Notes: generated from the sequence alone by a model not told the origin. Positions 43,894 through 52,611 are shown, counted from the first letter of the stretch. The stretch: DNA of 64,000 nucleotides from CAMYLY01 sp039587215 (GCA_039587215.1 JBDHIW010000001.1:3175-67174), one strand, 5' to 3'. Made by a program: numbers and translations.

Positions 43894-44579
43894 TCCAGTT
43901 CCGCAAAGTCTTCAAAGCGTACCCCAAGGGTTCCATCGCCCTGAAGGACGTGTCGTTCCGCATGGAGAAGAGTGAGTTCCTTTTCCTGACGGGTCACTCG
44001 GGCGCGGGCAAGTCCACCGTCCTCCGGCTCGTCTACGCAGACGAATCGCCGAGCGACGGCGACGTGCTCGTCGCGGGGCGGCTCCTCTCGCATCTCAAGC
44101 ACAGCGAGATCCCGCAGCTGCGCCGGCGCCTGGGCATCGTCTTCCAGGATTTCCGGCTCCTGGAAGACCGTACGGCGGAGGAGAACGTCGCGTTCGCCCT
44201 CGAGGTGACCGGTACGCGCCCAAGTATCGTGGCGTCCAAGGTGATGCGGGTGCTGACGCAGGTCGGTCTCGCGGCCAAGACGCACCTCTACCCTCAGGAG
44301 ATGTCGGGTGGCGAGCAGCAGCGCGTCGCCATCGCGCGGGCGCTGGTCAACGACCCCGTCGTACTCCTCGCCGACGAACCGACCGGGAACCTGGACGAAC
44401 GGGCGACGCGCGGCGTCTTCCGCCTGCTGCGGGACATCAACGCGACCGGGACCGCCGTGGTGATGGCAACGCATGACCTGGATCTCGTGCGCTCGACGTC
44501 GTATCGGACGATCGAACTCCGCGACGGCGCCGTGGTGCACGATTCGGGCGCCAGGGACTCGCTCGGGGAGGCCTCGTGA
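43890..44579 (+). CDS. ftsE: Cell-division ATP-binding protein FtsE
   Basis: 229 residues, the usual length. It powers the FtsEX complex, which regulates septal peptidoglycan hydrolysis. Walker A is GHSGAGKST (35-43), the ABC signature is MSGGEQQRVAIARAL and Walker B is VVLLADEPTGNLD, with the H-loop in MATHDLDL. The N-terminal IQFRKVFKAYPKGSIAL is typical of FtsE. The GTG start overlaps the PLP-enzyme stop, and ftsX follows with a GTGA overlap. Downstream, the EnvC-like gene completes the FtsEX-activator set. Confidence 0.96.
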   Translation: MIQFRKVFKAYPKGSIALKDVSFRMEKSEFLFLTGHSGAGKSTVLRLVYADESPSDGDVLVAGRLLSHLKHSEIPQLRRRLGIVFQDFRLLEDRTAEENVAFALEVTGTRPSIVASKVMRVLTQVGLAAKTHLYPQEMSGGEQQRVAIARALVNDPVVLLADEPTGNLDERATRGVFRLLRDINATGTAVVMATHDLDLVRSTSYRTIELRDGAVVHDSGARDSLGEAS

Positions 44580-45433
44580 GGCTGACGATCCGCGAGACCA
44601 TCCTCGCCATCACCCGGACCCCGGTCCTGTCCGCGCTCGCGAGCATCACCATCGGCTTCGCGCTCTTCGTGCTCGGACTGTTCGCGCTGGTCGCGCTGAA
44701 CCTGCGGGAGGCGCTGACGACCATCGAGGAACGCGTGGAGATCGTGGCGTACCTCACGCGGGGCACGCCGATCGAGGTGATCACCCTCGCGATCGGAGAC
44801 ATCCAGGCCTTCCCGGAGGTCGCCTCGGTTCGGCACGTGTCGGCGGACGAGGCGCTCGATCGTGCCCGCGGGCAGCTGACCGAGTTTCAGGGCGTGTTCG
44901 AAGACCTGGCAATGAACCCGCTGCCGGCCTCGTTGGAGCTTCGCCTCCAGCCCGGGTCGCGCGACGCGGGCGTCGTCGCCATCGTCGCCGAGCGCCTCGA
45001 GGGATTCCGGTTCGTCGAGGACGTGCGCTTCGGACGAGAATGGATCGAAAAGCTCGACGATCTCCGCAACATCGCCGCCGTGGTGGGTCTCGCGATCGGC
45101 GGTGCGTTCATGGCCGCCGCCACGATCATCATCGGCACGACGGTTCGCATGACCGTGCTCGCGCGCGCGCGCGAAATCCAGATCATGCGGCTCGTTGGGG
45201 CCACCGACGGATTCGTCAGGCGTCCGTTCCTGCTCGACGGAGCCATCAAGGGCGCCCTAGGCGGGCTGTTCGCGCTCGCGCTGAACTACCTCGCGTTCCT
45301 CATGGTGCAGAATTCCCTCTTCGAAGCCCGGTTCTTCGCCATGACGCACGCGTCGGCCTTCGTGCTCTTCGGCCTCGGGGTCGGCCTCGCGGCGAGCGCC
45401 CTCAGCGTCGGGCGGCACCTCTCGAAGATCTGA
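44576..45433 (+). CDS. ftsX: Cell-division membrane protein FtsX
   Basis: 285 residues. Four membrane segments: about residues 22-45 and three clustered in the C-terminal half (about 163-190, 215-240 and 258-280). The extracytoplasmic loop between the first and second helix (about 47-160) includes VEIVAYLTRGTPIEVI and FVEDVRFGREWIEKLDDLRN, the conserved FtsX region. FtsX couples the ATPase cycle of FtsE to a periplasmic hydrolase activator. The start is GTG overlapping the ftsE stop. The EnvC-like gene begins one base within the ftsX stop codon (TGATG). Confidence 0.95.
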   Translation: MRLTIRETILAITRTPVLSALASITIGFALFVLGLFALVALNLREALTTIEERVEIVAYLTRGTPIEVITLAIGDIQAFPEVASVRHVSADEALDRARGQLTEFQGVFEDLAMNPLPASLELRLQPGSRDAGVVAIVAERLEGFRFVEDVRFGREWIEKLDDLRNIAAVVGLAIGGAFMAAATIIIGTTVRMTVLARAREIQIMRLVGATDGFVRRPFLLDGAIKGALGGLFALALNYLAFLMVQNSLFEARFFAMTHASAFVLFGLGVGLAASALSVGRHLSKI

Positions 45434-46638
45434 TGCGCTGGCGCGGCTGGCTGGTCGTCGTGCTGCTCACCGCGACGGGAGCGGCGGAGGCGCAGCAGGG
45501 GCCGTCCGTCGTGCGGCAGATCCGCGAGAACCAACAGCGCCTCGATTCGATACGGAGAGAACGCGAGGGTCTCGAGGGAGAGCTCCAGCAGCTGCGCTCT
45601 CGGATGTCGACGCTGTCCAGCGAGCTCGACAACATCGAGCGGCAGAAGACGATCACGGCCCGCATCGTGAACGAGCTCGACCGTCAGACACTGGGGATGC
45701 GCAGCCAGGTCGACACCGTGACCCTGCAGCTTCTCGTGGCCACGGACGCCCTCGCGGAATCCCAGGCCGTACTGCGGGGCCGGCTCGTGGGGATCTACAA
45801 GCGAGGGCCCCTCTACGCGTTTCAGGTACTCCTGGCGGCCGAGAGCTTCGGCGATCTCCTGAGTCGGTATAAGTACCTCTACCTCGTCTCCCGACAGGAC
45901 CGCGCGCTGGTGCAGGAAGTCGTCGACCTCCGCGATCGCATCGGCAGCAATCGCCGGCAGCTCGTGAGCATCGAGCGCACCATCGAGAGCCAGCGGGACC
46001 AGCGATCACGGGAACTGCGACGTTACGAATCGCTGGAGCGGTCGTCGTCCCGCGCGCTGCAGCAGGCGCAGGCCACGCAGCGGCAGACGTCGTCGCGCAT
46101 CGCCAATCTGTCCGCGGCGGAAGAGGAACTGGTCGGCCTGCTCGCAGCGCTCGAGCGCGCCCGGCGCGCCGCGCTCGCGCGCGGAGACCTTCGCGTGCCC
46201 GAAGCTAGCATCACGGGCGCCGACCTCGGCCAGCTCGACTGGCCCGTCGACGGTGGCCGAGTGGTCTACAGCTTCGGATCCGCGCGCGGCCCCGACGGCA
46301 CGGAGATCATCTACCAGGGCATCGGCATCGGCGTGCCGGTCGGTACCGCGGTCACGGCAGTCGCGGACGGCCTCGTGGAGATCGCGAGCCCACTCAACAC
46401 CTACGGCCCCTCGGTCTTGCTCAACCACGGCGGGGGCGTGTACACGCTCTACTCCTACCTGTCGACGATCGCCGTCACGCCTGGCCAACTCGTGAGCGTC
46501 GGCCAAACCCTCGGGCAGTCCGGGGGCGAGTCGTCCGACCACGGCCCTCACATCGAGTTCCAGTTGCGACAGGCCTCCGGCGAGAGCAACAACCCCATTG
46601 CGCTCGACCCGGAGAACTGGCTCAGACGCCGACGGTAG
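45433..46638 (+). CDS. envC: EnvC-like FtsEX partner with degenerate LytM (M23) domain
   Basis: 401 residues: signal peptide (1-22), a long coiled coil (about 25-250, LDSIRREREGLEGELQQLRS), then a LytM domain (about 280-390). EnvC activates periplasmic amidases under FtsEX control. In catalytic M23 enzymes zinc is held by HxGxD-type and HLH residues; here the first His is Tyr (Y294) and its Asp is Gly (G298), the YAH catalytic His is Y342, and the last His is E375. Only H373 remains. The domain should therefore be inactive as a peptidase, as in EnvC itself. It is translationally coupled to ftsX and ends the nine-gene run; no terminator is evident. Confidence 0.9.
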   Translation: MRWRGWLVVVLLTATGAAEAQQGPSVVRQIRENQQRLDSIRREREGLEGELQQLRSRMSTLSSELDNIERQKTITARIVNELDRQTLGMRSQVDTVTLQLLVATDALAESQAVLRGRLVGIYKRGPLYAFQVLLAAESFGDLLSRYKYLYLVSRQDRALVQEVVDLRDRIGSNRRQLVSIERTIESQRDQRSRELRRYESLERSSSRALQQAQATQRQTSSRIANLSAAEEELVGLLAALERARRAALARGDLRVPEASITGADLGQLDWPVDGGRVVYSFGSARGPDGTEIIYQGIGIGVPVGTAVTAVADGLVEIASPLNTYGPSVLLNHGGGVYTLYSYLSTIAVTPGQLVSVGQTLGQSGGESSDHGPHIEFQLRQASGESNNPIALDPENWLRRRR

Positions 46639-46661
46639 CTCCACCAGTCAAACTCCTGTCG

Positions 46662-46691
46662 TTGCTTGCCGTTTTCATACGATCGTATTAC
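46662..46691 (+). promoter_or_regulatory. Candidate promoter of the TetR-efflux operon
   Basis: TTGCTT (46662-46667) and TATTAC (46686-46691) are spaced by 18 nt. A start near 46698 would leave only about four nucleotides before the ATG at 46702, so the regulator mRNA would be nearly leaderless. The -10 falls inside the first operator repeat, so bound regulator would block polymerase. Confidence 0.5.
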
Positions 46692-46704
46692 ATACAAACG
46701 TATG
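46676..46704 (+). promoter_or_regulatory. Two tandem TetR-type operators
   Basis: Two near-identical inverted repeats in succession: CATAC-GATC-GTATT (46676-46689) and CATAC-AAAC-GTATG (46691-46704). The first contains a perfect 12-bp palindrome, ATACGATCGTAT (46677-46688). Both follow CATAC-N4-GTAT with a 15-bp period and overlap the predicted -10 and start codon of the TetR gene, as expected for autorepression. Confidence 0.72.
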
Positions 46705-47313
46705 AATGATTCCGAGACGAAGACCCGCCTCATCCAGGCCGCCATCCGGCTGTTCGCGGTCCACGGCTACGAGGGAACCTCGATCCGCGCCATCACCCGC
46801 GAGGCCAACGCCAACCTCGGGGCCGTGACGTACCACTTCGGTTCCAAGGCCGCGCTGTTCGAAGCCGCGCTCGCCGAGGTCGTTGGGCCGTTCCGCGAAC
46901 GGATCGCAGCCGAGGCGAACCAAGCGGGGCCGCCGCTCGATCGCGTCGCCGGCATCGTCCGAACGTTCTTCGAGCACTTCGCCGAGCACCCCGTAATCCC
47001 GCAGCTCATCCTGCACGTCCTGGCATCGCCGCAGCACATGCCGGAACCGGTGCGGTCCGGGCTCGCGGCCAACCACGCTGCACTCGCCCGCGTGATCGCG
47101 GAGGGGCAGCAGGGGGGCACGATTCGCCCTGGGGACGCCCGGCTCATGGCGCTCAGCATCGCGGCGCAACCCGTCATGCTGGCCCTCATGCGGCACGTCC
47201 TGAGCCAGGCCATCGGGCTGGATCAGGACGACCGCGCGACCCGCACCGCACTCACCGAGAGCGTCGCAGCGTTCGCCCGCGCCGGACTGGCGGCCACCGG
47301 AGACCCGTCATGA
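46702..47313 (+). CDS. TetR-family repressor of the efflux operon
   Basis: 203 residues. The N-terminal TetR domain has a helix-turn-helix at about residues 26-47 (TSIRAITREANANLGAVTYH, the GxxxxHFGSK continuation being typical). The C-terminal ligand-binding part is all-helical, like the CecR group of TetR regulators, whose member in E. coli precedes the ybhGFSR efflux genes. The same gene order is seen here: regulator, TolC, HlyD, ATPases, permeases. Two CATAC-N4-GTAT palindromes overlap its start. The start ATG at 46702 is chosen over 46666 because the latter lies within the promoter/operator. Confidence 0.9.
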   Translation: MNDSETKTRLIQAAIRLFAVHGYEGTSIRAITREANANLGAVTYHFGSKAALFEAALAEVVGPFRERIAAEANQAGPPLDRVAGIVRTFFEHFAEHPVIPQLILHVLASPQHMPEPVRSGLAANHAALARVIAEGQQGGTIRPGDARLMALSIAAQPVMLALMRHVLSQAIGLDQDDRATRTALTESVAAFARAGLAATGDPS

Positions 47314-48650
47314 CCCCGACACACTCGACCGTTGCGTGGCTCTGCCTCGTGTTGGGTTCCTCTGCGACCCCCCTCGGGGCACAGGCCCCACCCGTCTCGA
47401 TCGCCGACGCGGCGCGGGCGGCGCTCGCCACCCATCCGGAGGCGCGGGCGGCGCAGGCGGCGCAGGCGGCCGCCGATGCAGGCGTTCGCGTTGCCACGGC
47501 CGAGCGTTGGCCGGCCCTCCAGGCCGAGGGGTCGGTCTTCCGGTTTCAGGAGCCCATGGTCGTCTTCCCGCTCCACGCGTTCGATCCGTCGCAGCTCACC
47601 TTCGACCGCACACTCGTCCAAGGTGCGCTCACGCTCGGCTATACCGTGTTCGACGGAGGCGCGCGGGGCGCGGCAGTACGCGGGGCACGGGCGAACGCCG
47701 ATGGGGTCACCGCCCGACGGGCCTCCGCCGACGCGCGTCTCATCACCGAGGTGGCGCACACGTATCTCCGCGCCCTCACGGCCCGGGAGGAACTCGATGC
47801 GCTTGCACAGCGCCTCGACGCCGTCGAAGCGGAGCGCGAACGCGCGGCCCTCCTCGCCGCCGAAGGGGCGGCGGCCCAGGTGGACGCGCTGCGTGCCGAG
47901 GCCGCGCGCGAACAGACCATGGCCGAGCGGGCCCGCGCCACGGCCGACCTCGACGCCGCGCTGCGGGACCTCGCCCGCCTGATGGGCGCCGAGGGTACCG
48001 CGATCGGGCCGGGCGCCCTTCGCCGGCCGAACACACCCCCCGACACGCCCGACCGCGCCGCCCTGCTGCAACGGTTGGCGGCTGCCAACCCGGACCTGCT
48101 CCGCGCGGAGCAACGCTCGAACGCCGCGGCATGGCGCAGCCGCGCCGCACGGGGCGCGTGGTTCCCCACGATCGACGTGCTCGGCCGGTACACGCTCTAC
48201 GGCAGCGGGAGTAGTGGTTTCACCGGAGAGTGGCAAGGGGGCCTCAAGGTTTCGTACCCGCTCTTCGCCGGCGGCCGCCGCCCACGCGCCATCGACCGGG
48301 CGCAGGCCGAGGCTCAGGCGGCCGCGGCCGAGGCCGACGCGGTTCACCTCGGTATCGCCCGCGCGCTCGACCGGACCTACGCGGCGCTCGCGGAAACCGG
48401 CCCACGCATTCGGGCGCTGGAATCGGCTGAACGCCATCTGATGGAGATCACCCGCATCGAACGCCTGACGCTCGAGGAAGGGGCGGGCACCCAAGCCGAG
48501 TACCTGCGGGCCGAAGCCGATCTCGGGGAGGCACGCGCCGCGCTTGCCCGCGCGCGCTACACACAGCTCCGACTGCACGTCGAACTCGCCGCGCTCACGG
48601 GCCGACTCACCGTCGAGTGGCTCGCGGCGTTAGCAGACACGGACCGATGA
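47310..48650 (+). CDS. TolC-family outer-membrane efflux channel
   Basis: 446 residues. The signal peptide ends at about residue 24 (ATPLGAQ). Two tandem TolC-like repeats follow, each with a long helical hairpin: Ala-rich ARAALATHPEARAAQAAQAA, then TRAIL-like YTVFDGGARGAAVRGARANA, and in the second half KVSYPLFAGGRRPRAIDRAQ. These blocks are the usual TolC strand and coil transitions. It forms the outer-membrane exit duct for the ABC transporter encoded downstream. The start overlaps the TetR stop (ATGA), and its stop overlaps the HlyD-type gene (ATGA). Confidence 0.92.
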   Translation: MTPTHSTVAWLCLVLGSSATPLGAQAPPVSIADAARAALATHPEARAAQAAQAAADAGVRVATAERWPALQAEGSVFRFQEPMVVFPLHAFDPSQLTFDRTLVQGALTLGYTVFDGGARGAAVRGARANADGVTARRASADARLITEVAHTYLRALTAREELDALAQRLDAVEAERERAALLAAEGAAAQVDALRAEAAREQTMAERARATADLDAALRDLARLMGAEGTAIGPGALRRPNTPPDTPDRAALLQRLAAANPDLLRAEQRSNAAAWRSRAARGAWFPTIDVLGRYTLYGSGSSGFTGEWQGGLKVSYPLFAGGRRPRAIDRAQAEAQAAAAEADAVHLGIARALDRTYAALAETGPRIRALESAERHLMEITRIERLTLEEGAGTQAEYLRAEADLGEARAALARARYTQLRLHVELAALTGRLTVEWLAALADTDR

Positions 48651-49639
48651 AACGTTCACCGAGACTTCTGCTGATCCCTCTGCTGGTCATTGTCGTCGCC
48701 GGGCTGTGGCTCGTCCTCCGCTCGACGGACCGGTCGGACGCGCTCGAGGTCTCCGGCACCATCGAGGCCACGGAGGCAGCGCTCGCGTTTCCGCTCGCTG
48801 GACGCATCCAGGACGTCCTGGTGATGGAGGGCGATCGGGTCGTGCGCGGGGAGGTCCTGGCGACGGCGGATCGCGCGGAGATCGAGGCCCAGATGCGGTC
48901 CGCCGAAGCTCAGGCGGCTGCGGCCACCGCACGGCTACGCGAGCTCCAAGCGGGGTTCCGCTCGGAGGAGGTCGCGCAGGGCGAGGCCGCGGTTCGTGCG
49001 GCCGTGCAGCGCGCAGACGGAGCTTCCCGCGAGGCCGCGCGGGCAGAGCGGCTGTACGATGGCGGCGCGATCAGCGTGCGGCAGCGCGATCAGGCGGCCA
49101 CCGCACTCGAGGTCGCCCGCGCCGACCTCGACGCCGCCGATGAGCGGCTGGGGCTGCTGCGAGCGGGGGCCCGCACCGAGCAGATCGCCGCACAGCGCGC
49201 CGCGGTCCAGCACGCCGAGGCACTGGTTGCCCAGCTCGTCGCGGTACTGGATCGCGCGGTCATCCGTGCCCCGTTCGACGGCACCGTCGCGATTCGACAC
49301 CGCGAACCCGGGGAGACCATCGCGCCCGGCGTGCCCGTCGTGACACTCCGGAGTCTCGCCGAGCGATGGGTGCGGGTCTACGTCCCCGAGGCCGACTTCG
49401 GGCGGCTCGAGATCGGCACGGGAGCGGAGATTCGCGCCGACCCCTTCCCCAACCAGGTCTTCCGCGGGTCGGTGACTTTCATGGCCGATGCGGCGGAGTT
49501 CACGCCGCGGACGATTCAAACACCCGACGAGCGCGTCAAACTCGTGTTTCGGGTGAAGGTCCGCATCGCCGGAGACAGCCTCCGGCTGCTGAAGCCCGGC
49601 CTGCCTGCCGACGTCCGGCTGTTGCTCACGCAGTCCTGA
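48647..49639 (+). CDS. HlyD-family periplasmic adaptor (YbhG type)
   Basis: 330 residues. One membrane helix (about 7-24) anchors it; the biotinyl-lipoyl half motif SGTIEATEAALAFPLAGRIQ is followed by a coiled coil (about 75-180, RTEQIAAQRAAVQHAEALVA) and the second lipoyl half VIRAPFDGTVAIRHREPGE with a beta-barrel domain. It bridges the inner-membrane ABC transporter and the TolC-type channel. The order matches YbhG in E. coli, which stands before the ATPase and permeases. Overlaps with its neighbours are ATGA before and adjacent codons (TGAATG) after. Confidence 0.93.
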   Translation: MKRSPRLLLIPLLVIVVAGLWLVLRSTDRSDALEVSGTIEATEAALAFPLAGRIQDVLVMEGDRVVRGEVLATADRAEIEAQMRSAEAQAAAATARLRELQAGFRSEEVAQGEAAVRAAVQRADGASREAARAERLYDGGAISVRQRDQAATALEVARADLDAADERLGLLRAGARTEQIAAQRAAVQHAEALVAQLVAVLDRAVIRAPFDGTVAIRHREPGETIAPGVPVVTLRSLAERWVRVYVPEADFGRLEIGTGAEIRADPFPNQVFRGSVTFMADAAEFTPRTIQTPDERVKLVFRVKVRIAGDSLRLLKPGLPADVRLLLTQS

Positions 49640-50572
49640 ATGACCGCCACGGCCATTCGGGCGCGGGCGCTCACCCGGGCGTTCGGGGAGACGCGCGCCG
49701 TCGACGGCGTCTCCTTCGACGTGGAACGCGGAGAGCTGTTCGGCCTCGTCGGTCCCGACGGCGCCGGCAAGACGACGACGCTGCGCATGCTGGCAGGCGT
49801 GATGCGCCCCTCGTCCGGTGACGCCGAGGTCTTCGGCGAGAGCGTCGTGGCCGACCCGGCACGCGTGCAGCCGCGTCTGGCCTACGTGGCACAGCGGTTC
49901 GGGCTCTACGGCGACCTCACCGTCCGGGAGAACATCACGTTCTACGCCGATCTCTACGGCGTCGCGGACGCCGATCGTCCCGCCCGATTCGCCCGCCTCT
50001 ACGAGTTCTCGGGACTGGGCCCATTCGAACACCGGCTCGCCGCCGCGCTCTCCGGAGGCATGAAGCAGAAACTGGCGCTCTGCGCCGCCCTCGTGCACGC
50101 GCCCGAGCTCCTGATCCTCGACGAGCCGACGTTCGGGGTCGATCCGATCTCCCGCCGCGATCTCTGGCTGATCATTCACGAAATGGTCGCCGGCGGCATG
50201 ACCGTGTTCGTCTCGACGGCGTACATGGACGAAGCGGAGCGCTGCGACCGTCTCGCCATGCTGCATGAGGGGTCGCTCGTCGCCATCGACACCCCCGCCG
50301 CCCTGCAGGCGCGCCTGGCCGGCCGGCTGTACCGGGTACGCGCGGACGACCCCCGGGCGGCGCGCGACCGGCTGCGGACCACCCCGGGCGTTGTCCGCGC
50401 GAACCTTTTTGGCGATGCGGTCCACGTCACGGTGGCCGACCCGCCGCCGCCCTGGGACCGCGTCATCCGGCACCTCACCGACGGCGGCGTGTCGGTCCTC
50501 GAAGAGGGCCCCGCCGATGCGTCGCTCGAGGACATCTTCATGGACCTCGGCCCCACGGAGCCGGCTCGTTGA
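49640..50572 (+). CDS. ABC transporter ATPase, first half of a YbhF-like pair
   Basis: 310 residues. Walker A GPDGAGKTT (about 34-42), Q-loop in AYVAQRFGLYGDL, signature LSGGMKQKLALCAAL, Walker B LLILDEPTFGVDP, and a switch region in STAYMDEAERCDRL where the usual His is replaced by Ala-Tyr. Like YbhF-type ATPases it drives an ABC-2 permease pair exporting drugs or envelope compounds. In E. coli both ATPase domains are one chain; here they are two genes. It starts directly after the HlyD stop, and the next gene begins with a TTG overlapping its TGA. Confidence 0.92.
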   Translation: MTATAIRARALTRAFGETRAVDGVSFDVERGELFGLVGPDGAGKTTTLRMLAGVMRPSSGDAEVFGESVVADPARVQPRLAYVAQRFGLYGDLTVRENITFYADLYGVADADRPARFARLYEFSGLGPFEHRLAAALSGGMKQKLALCAALVHAPELLILDEPTFGVDPISRRDLWLIIHEMVAGGMTVFVSTAYMDEAERCDRLAMLHEGSLVAIDTPAALQARLAGRLYRVRADDPRAARDRLRTTPGVVRANLFGDAVHVTVADPPPPWDRVIRHLTDGGVSVLEEGPADASLEDIFMDLGPTEPAR

Positions 50573-51507
50573 CCCCCGCCGTCGACGTGCGCGGACTGTC
50601 GCGCGCCTTCGGGTCGTTCGTCGCGGTCGACGCCGTGACGTTCCGCGTCGAGCGCGGCGAGATCTTCGGTTTCCTGGGCCCGAACGGCGCCGGCAAGACG
50701 ACGACCATCAAGATGCTCGCGGGCCTGCTGGCACCGACGAGCGGCCTGGCCACGGTCGCCGGATACGACGTGACCGGCGACACCGGCCCGCTGAAGCAGC
50801 GGATCGGGTACATGTCGCAGCTGTTCTCGCTCTACGCCGACCTCACCGTGACGGAGAATATCCGGCTGTTTGCCGGCCTCTACGGCGTCCGGGGGGAGCG
50901 ATTCGACGCGCGCCGCGACTGGGTGCTCGAGATGGCCGGACTGGACGCCCAGCGTGACCGGCTCACCGGAGAGCTGCCGTTGGGATGGAAGCAGCGGCTC
51001 GCCCTCGGATGTGCCGTACTGCACGAGCCCGAGATCCTGTTCCTCGACGAGCCCACCTCGGGCGTCGACCCAGTGTCCCGGCGAAGGTTCTGGGACCTGA
51101 TCGACCGTCTGGCTGTGGCTGGCACGACCATCCTCGTGAGCACCCACTACATGGAGGAGGCCGAGTACTGCCACCGGCTGGCCCTGATGCACCAGGCACA
51201 ACTCATCGCGCTGGATACGCCGGCCGGCCTGCGCGCCTCCATGGACGCGCCCCTCTACCGCGTGACGACCGACGCACCCGCTCAGGCCGTTCCGGCACTG
51301 CGCGTGCTGCCCGTGGTCGCGGACGCGGCGATGTTCGGACGCGCGCTTCACGTCACCCTGCACGACGAGCGCAACGCCGAACGTCTGATCCGCACCGCGC
51401 TCGGCGACGCGGGCCAGGCGTGCGGTGAGGTCACGCGCATCCGACCTTCCCTCGAGGACGTGTTCGTGCACCTCGTACGCGCACACGCGCCGGCCGGCGC
51501 CGCATGA
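50569..51507 (+). CDS. ABC transporter ATPase, second half of a YbhF-like pair
   Basis: 312 residues. Walker A GPNGAGKTTT (about 38-47), Q-loop in GYMSQLFSLYADL, Walker B ILFLDEPTSGVDP and a normal H-loop in VSTHYMEEAEYC. The ABC signature is replaced by LPLGWKQ (136-142), as in the second ATPase domain of YbhF. With a degenerate signature, this half and its partner should form one canonical and one altered ATP site. The start is TTG (50569), overlapping the preceding stop. The following permease begins at ATG 51504 (ATGA overlap). Confidence 0.92.
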   Translation: MTPAVDVRGLSRAFGSFVAVDAVTFRVERGEIFGFLGPNGAGKTTTIKMLAGLLAPTSGLATVAGYDVTGDTGPLKQRIGYMSQLFSLYADLTVTENIRLFAGLYGVRGERFDARRDWVLEMAGLDAQRDRLTGELPLGWKQRLALGCAVLHEPEILFLDEPTSGVDPVSRRRFWDLIDRLAVAGTTILVSTHYMEEAEYCHRLALMHQAQLIALDTPAGLRASMDAPLYRVTTDAPAQAVPALRVLPVVADAAMFGRALHVTLHDERNAERLIRTALGDAGQACGEVTRIRPSLEDVFVHLVRAHAPAGAA

Positions 51508-52610
51508 ACCTCCGACGCACCATGGCGCTCGCCCGCAAGGAGGCGCTCCAGTTGCGAAGGGATTCGCGCAGTCTCGCGCTCGCGTTTCTCCTCCCCGTGT
51601 TTCTGATCGTGTTCTTCGGCTACGCGATCTCGTTCGACGTGCGGAACCTCGAACTCGCCGTCCTCGACCAGGACCGCTCGTCCGCAAGCCGCGCGCTGGT
51701 CAGCGCGTTCGAGAGTTCGGGTTACTTCACCATCGTCGAGCGGCTCGAACGGTACGGCGACGTCGAACCGCTGCTCGAGCGGGGCGGCGCCCGCCTCGTG
51801 CTGGCGGTCCCGCCGGACTTTTCCGCCCGACTCGGCGGTGGCCGCACGGCGTCGCTGCAGATGCTGCTGGACGGCGGCGACGCCAATACCGCGACCATCG
51901 CGCAGAACTACGCCGAGGTGATCGTCAACCGGTTTGCGCTGTCCCGGGGGCCGACGCGGGCGGCCGCGGTGGACGTGCGGACGCGCGTGTGGTTCAACGA
52001 GACGCTCGAATCCCGCAACATGATCGTCCCCGGACTGGTCGCGGTCATCATGTCGATCATCGCGGCGATGCTGACCGCCCTCACGATCGCACGGGAGTGG
52101 GAACGAGGCACGATGGAGCAGCTCGTGGCGACCCCCGTCCGTCGCAGCGAGGTGATCGTCGGCAAGCTGATCCCCTACGCCGCCATCGGCGCGCTGGACG
52201 TCGCGATCGCCGCCGTCGCGGGCATCGTCCTGTTCGACGTTCCCTTTCGCGGCTCCGTGGCGCTCCTCGCGGCACTGACGTTGCTGTTCCTCTTCGGCGC
52301 GCTGGGGCTCGGCGTGTTCATCTCAGCCGCGGTGAAGAGTCAGGTGCTGGCAACGCAAGCCGCCATCATGGCGACGTACCTGCCCGCGCTCCTGCTGTCG
52401 GGGTTCATCTTCTCCATCTCGGCGATGCCGCTCGTGCTCCGCGTCCTCACGCACGTCGTGCCGGCTCGCTACTACGTCACGGTGACGAAGGGGATCTTTC
52501 TCAAGGGCGTCGGCATGTCGGTGCTGTGGCCGGACGCGTTGGCGATGCTGCTGTTCGCGAGCGTCGGCCTCGGGCTCGCCTACCGCGCGTTTCACAAGGA
52601 GATCGCCTGA
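51504..52610 (+). CDS. ABC-2 type permease (YbhS-like)
   Basis: 368 residues with the ABC-2 topology: one N-terminal helix (about 22-43), a long extracytoplasmic domain (about 45-175; LELAVLDQDRSSASRALVSA) and five helices clustered in the C-terminal half. The landmark RVWFNETLESRNMIVPGLVA leads into the helices, and EWERGTMEQLVATPVRRSEV is the conserved cytoplasmic loop. It pairs with the next permease to form the transmembrane pore of the exporter driven by the two ATPases. ATGA overlap upstream; the second permease starts 2 nt after its stop. Confidence 0.92.
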   Translation: MNLRRTMALARKEALQLRRDSRSLALAFLLPVFLIVFFGYAISFDVRNLELAVLDQDRSSASRALVSAFESSGYFTIVERLERYGDVEPLLERGGARLVLAVPPDFSARLGGGRTASLQMLLDGGDANTATIAQNYAEVIVNRFALSRGPTRAAAVDVRTRVWFNETLESRNMIVPGLVAVIMSIIAAMLTALTIAREWERGTMEQLVATPVRRSEVIVGKLIPYAAIGALDVAIAAVAGIVLFDVPFRGSVALLAALTLLFLFGALGLGVFISAAVKSQVLATQAAIMATYLPALLLSGFIFSISAMPLVLRVLTHVVPARYYVTVTKGIFLKGVGMSVLWPDALAMLLFASVGLGLAYRAFHKEIA

Positions 52611-52611
52611 C

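Noticed and set aside
46666..46701. Upstream in-frame ATG of the TetR gene
   Set aside because: It lies within the predicted promoter and operators, and the extra residues have no similarity to TetR proteins.
47440..47475. GC-rich GCGGCGCAGGCG repeats as regulatory DNA
   Set aside because: They encode an Ala/Gln-rich helical stretch of the TolC-type protein and are explained by codon bias.
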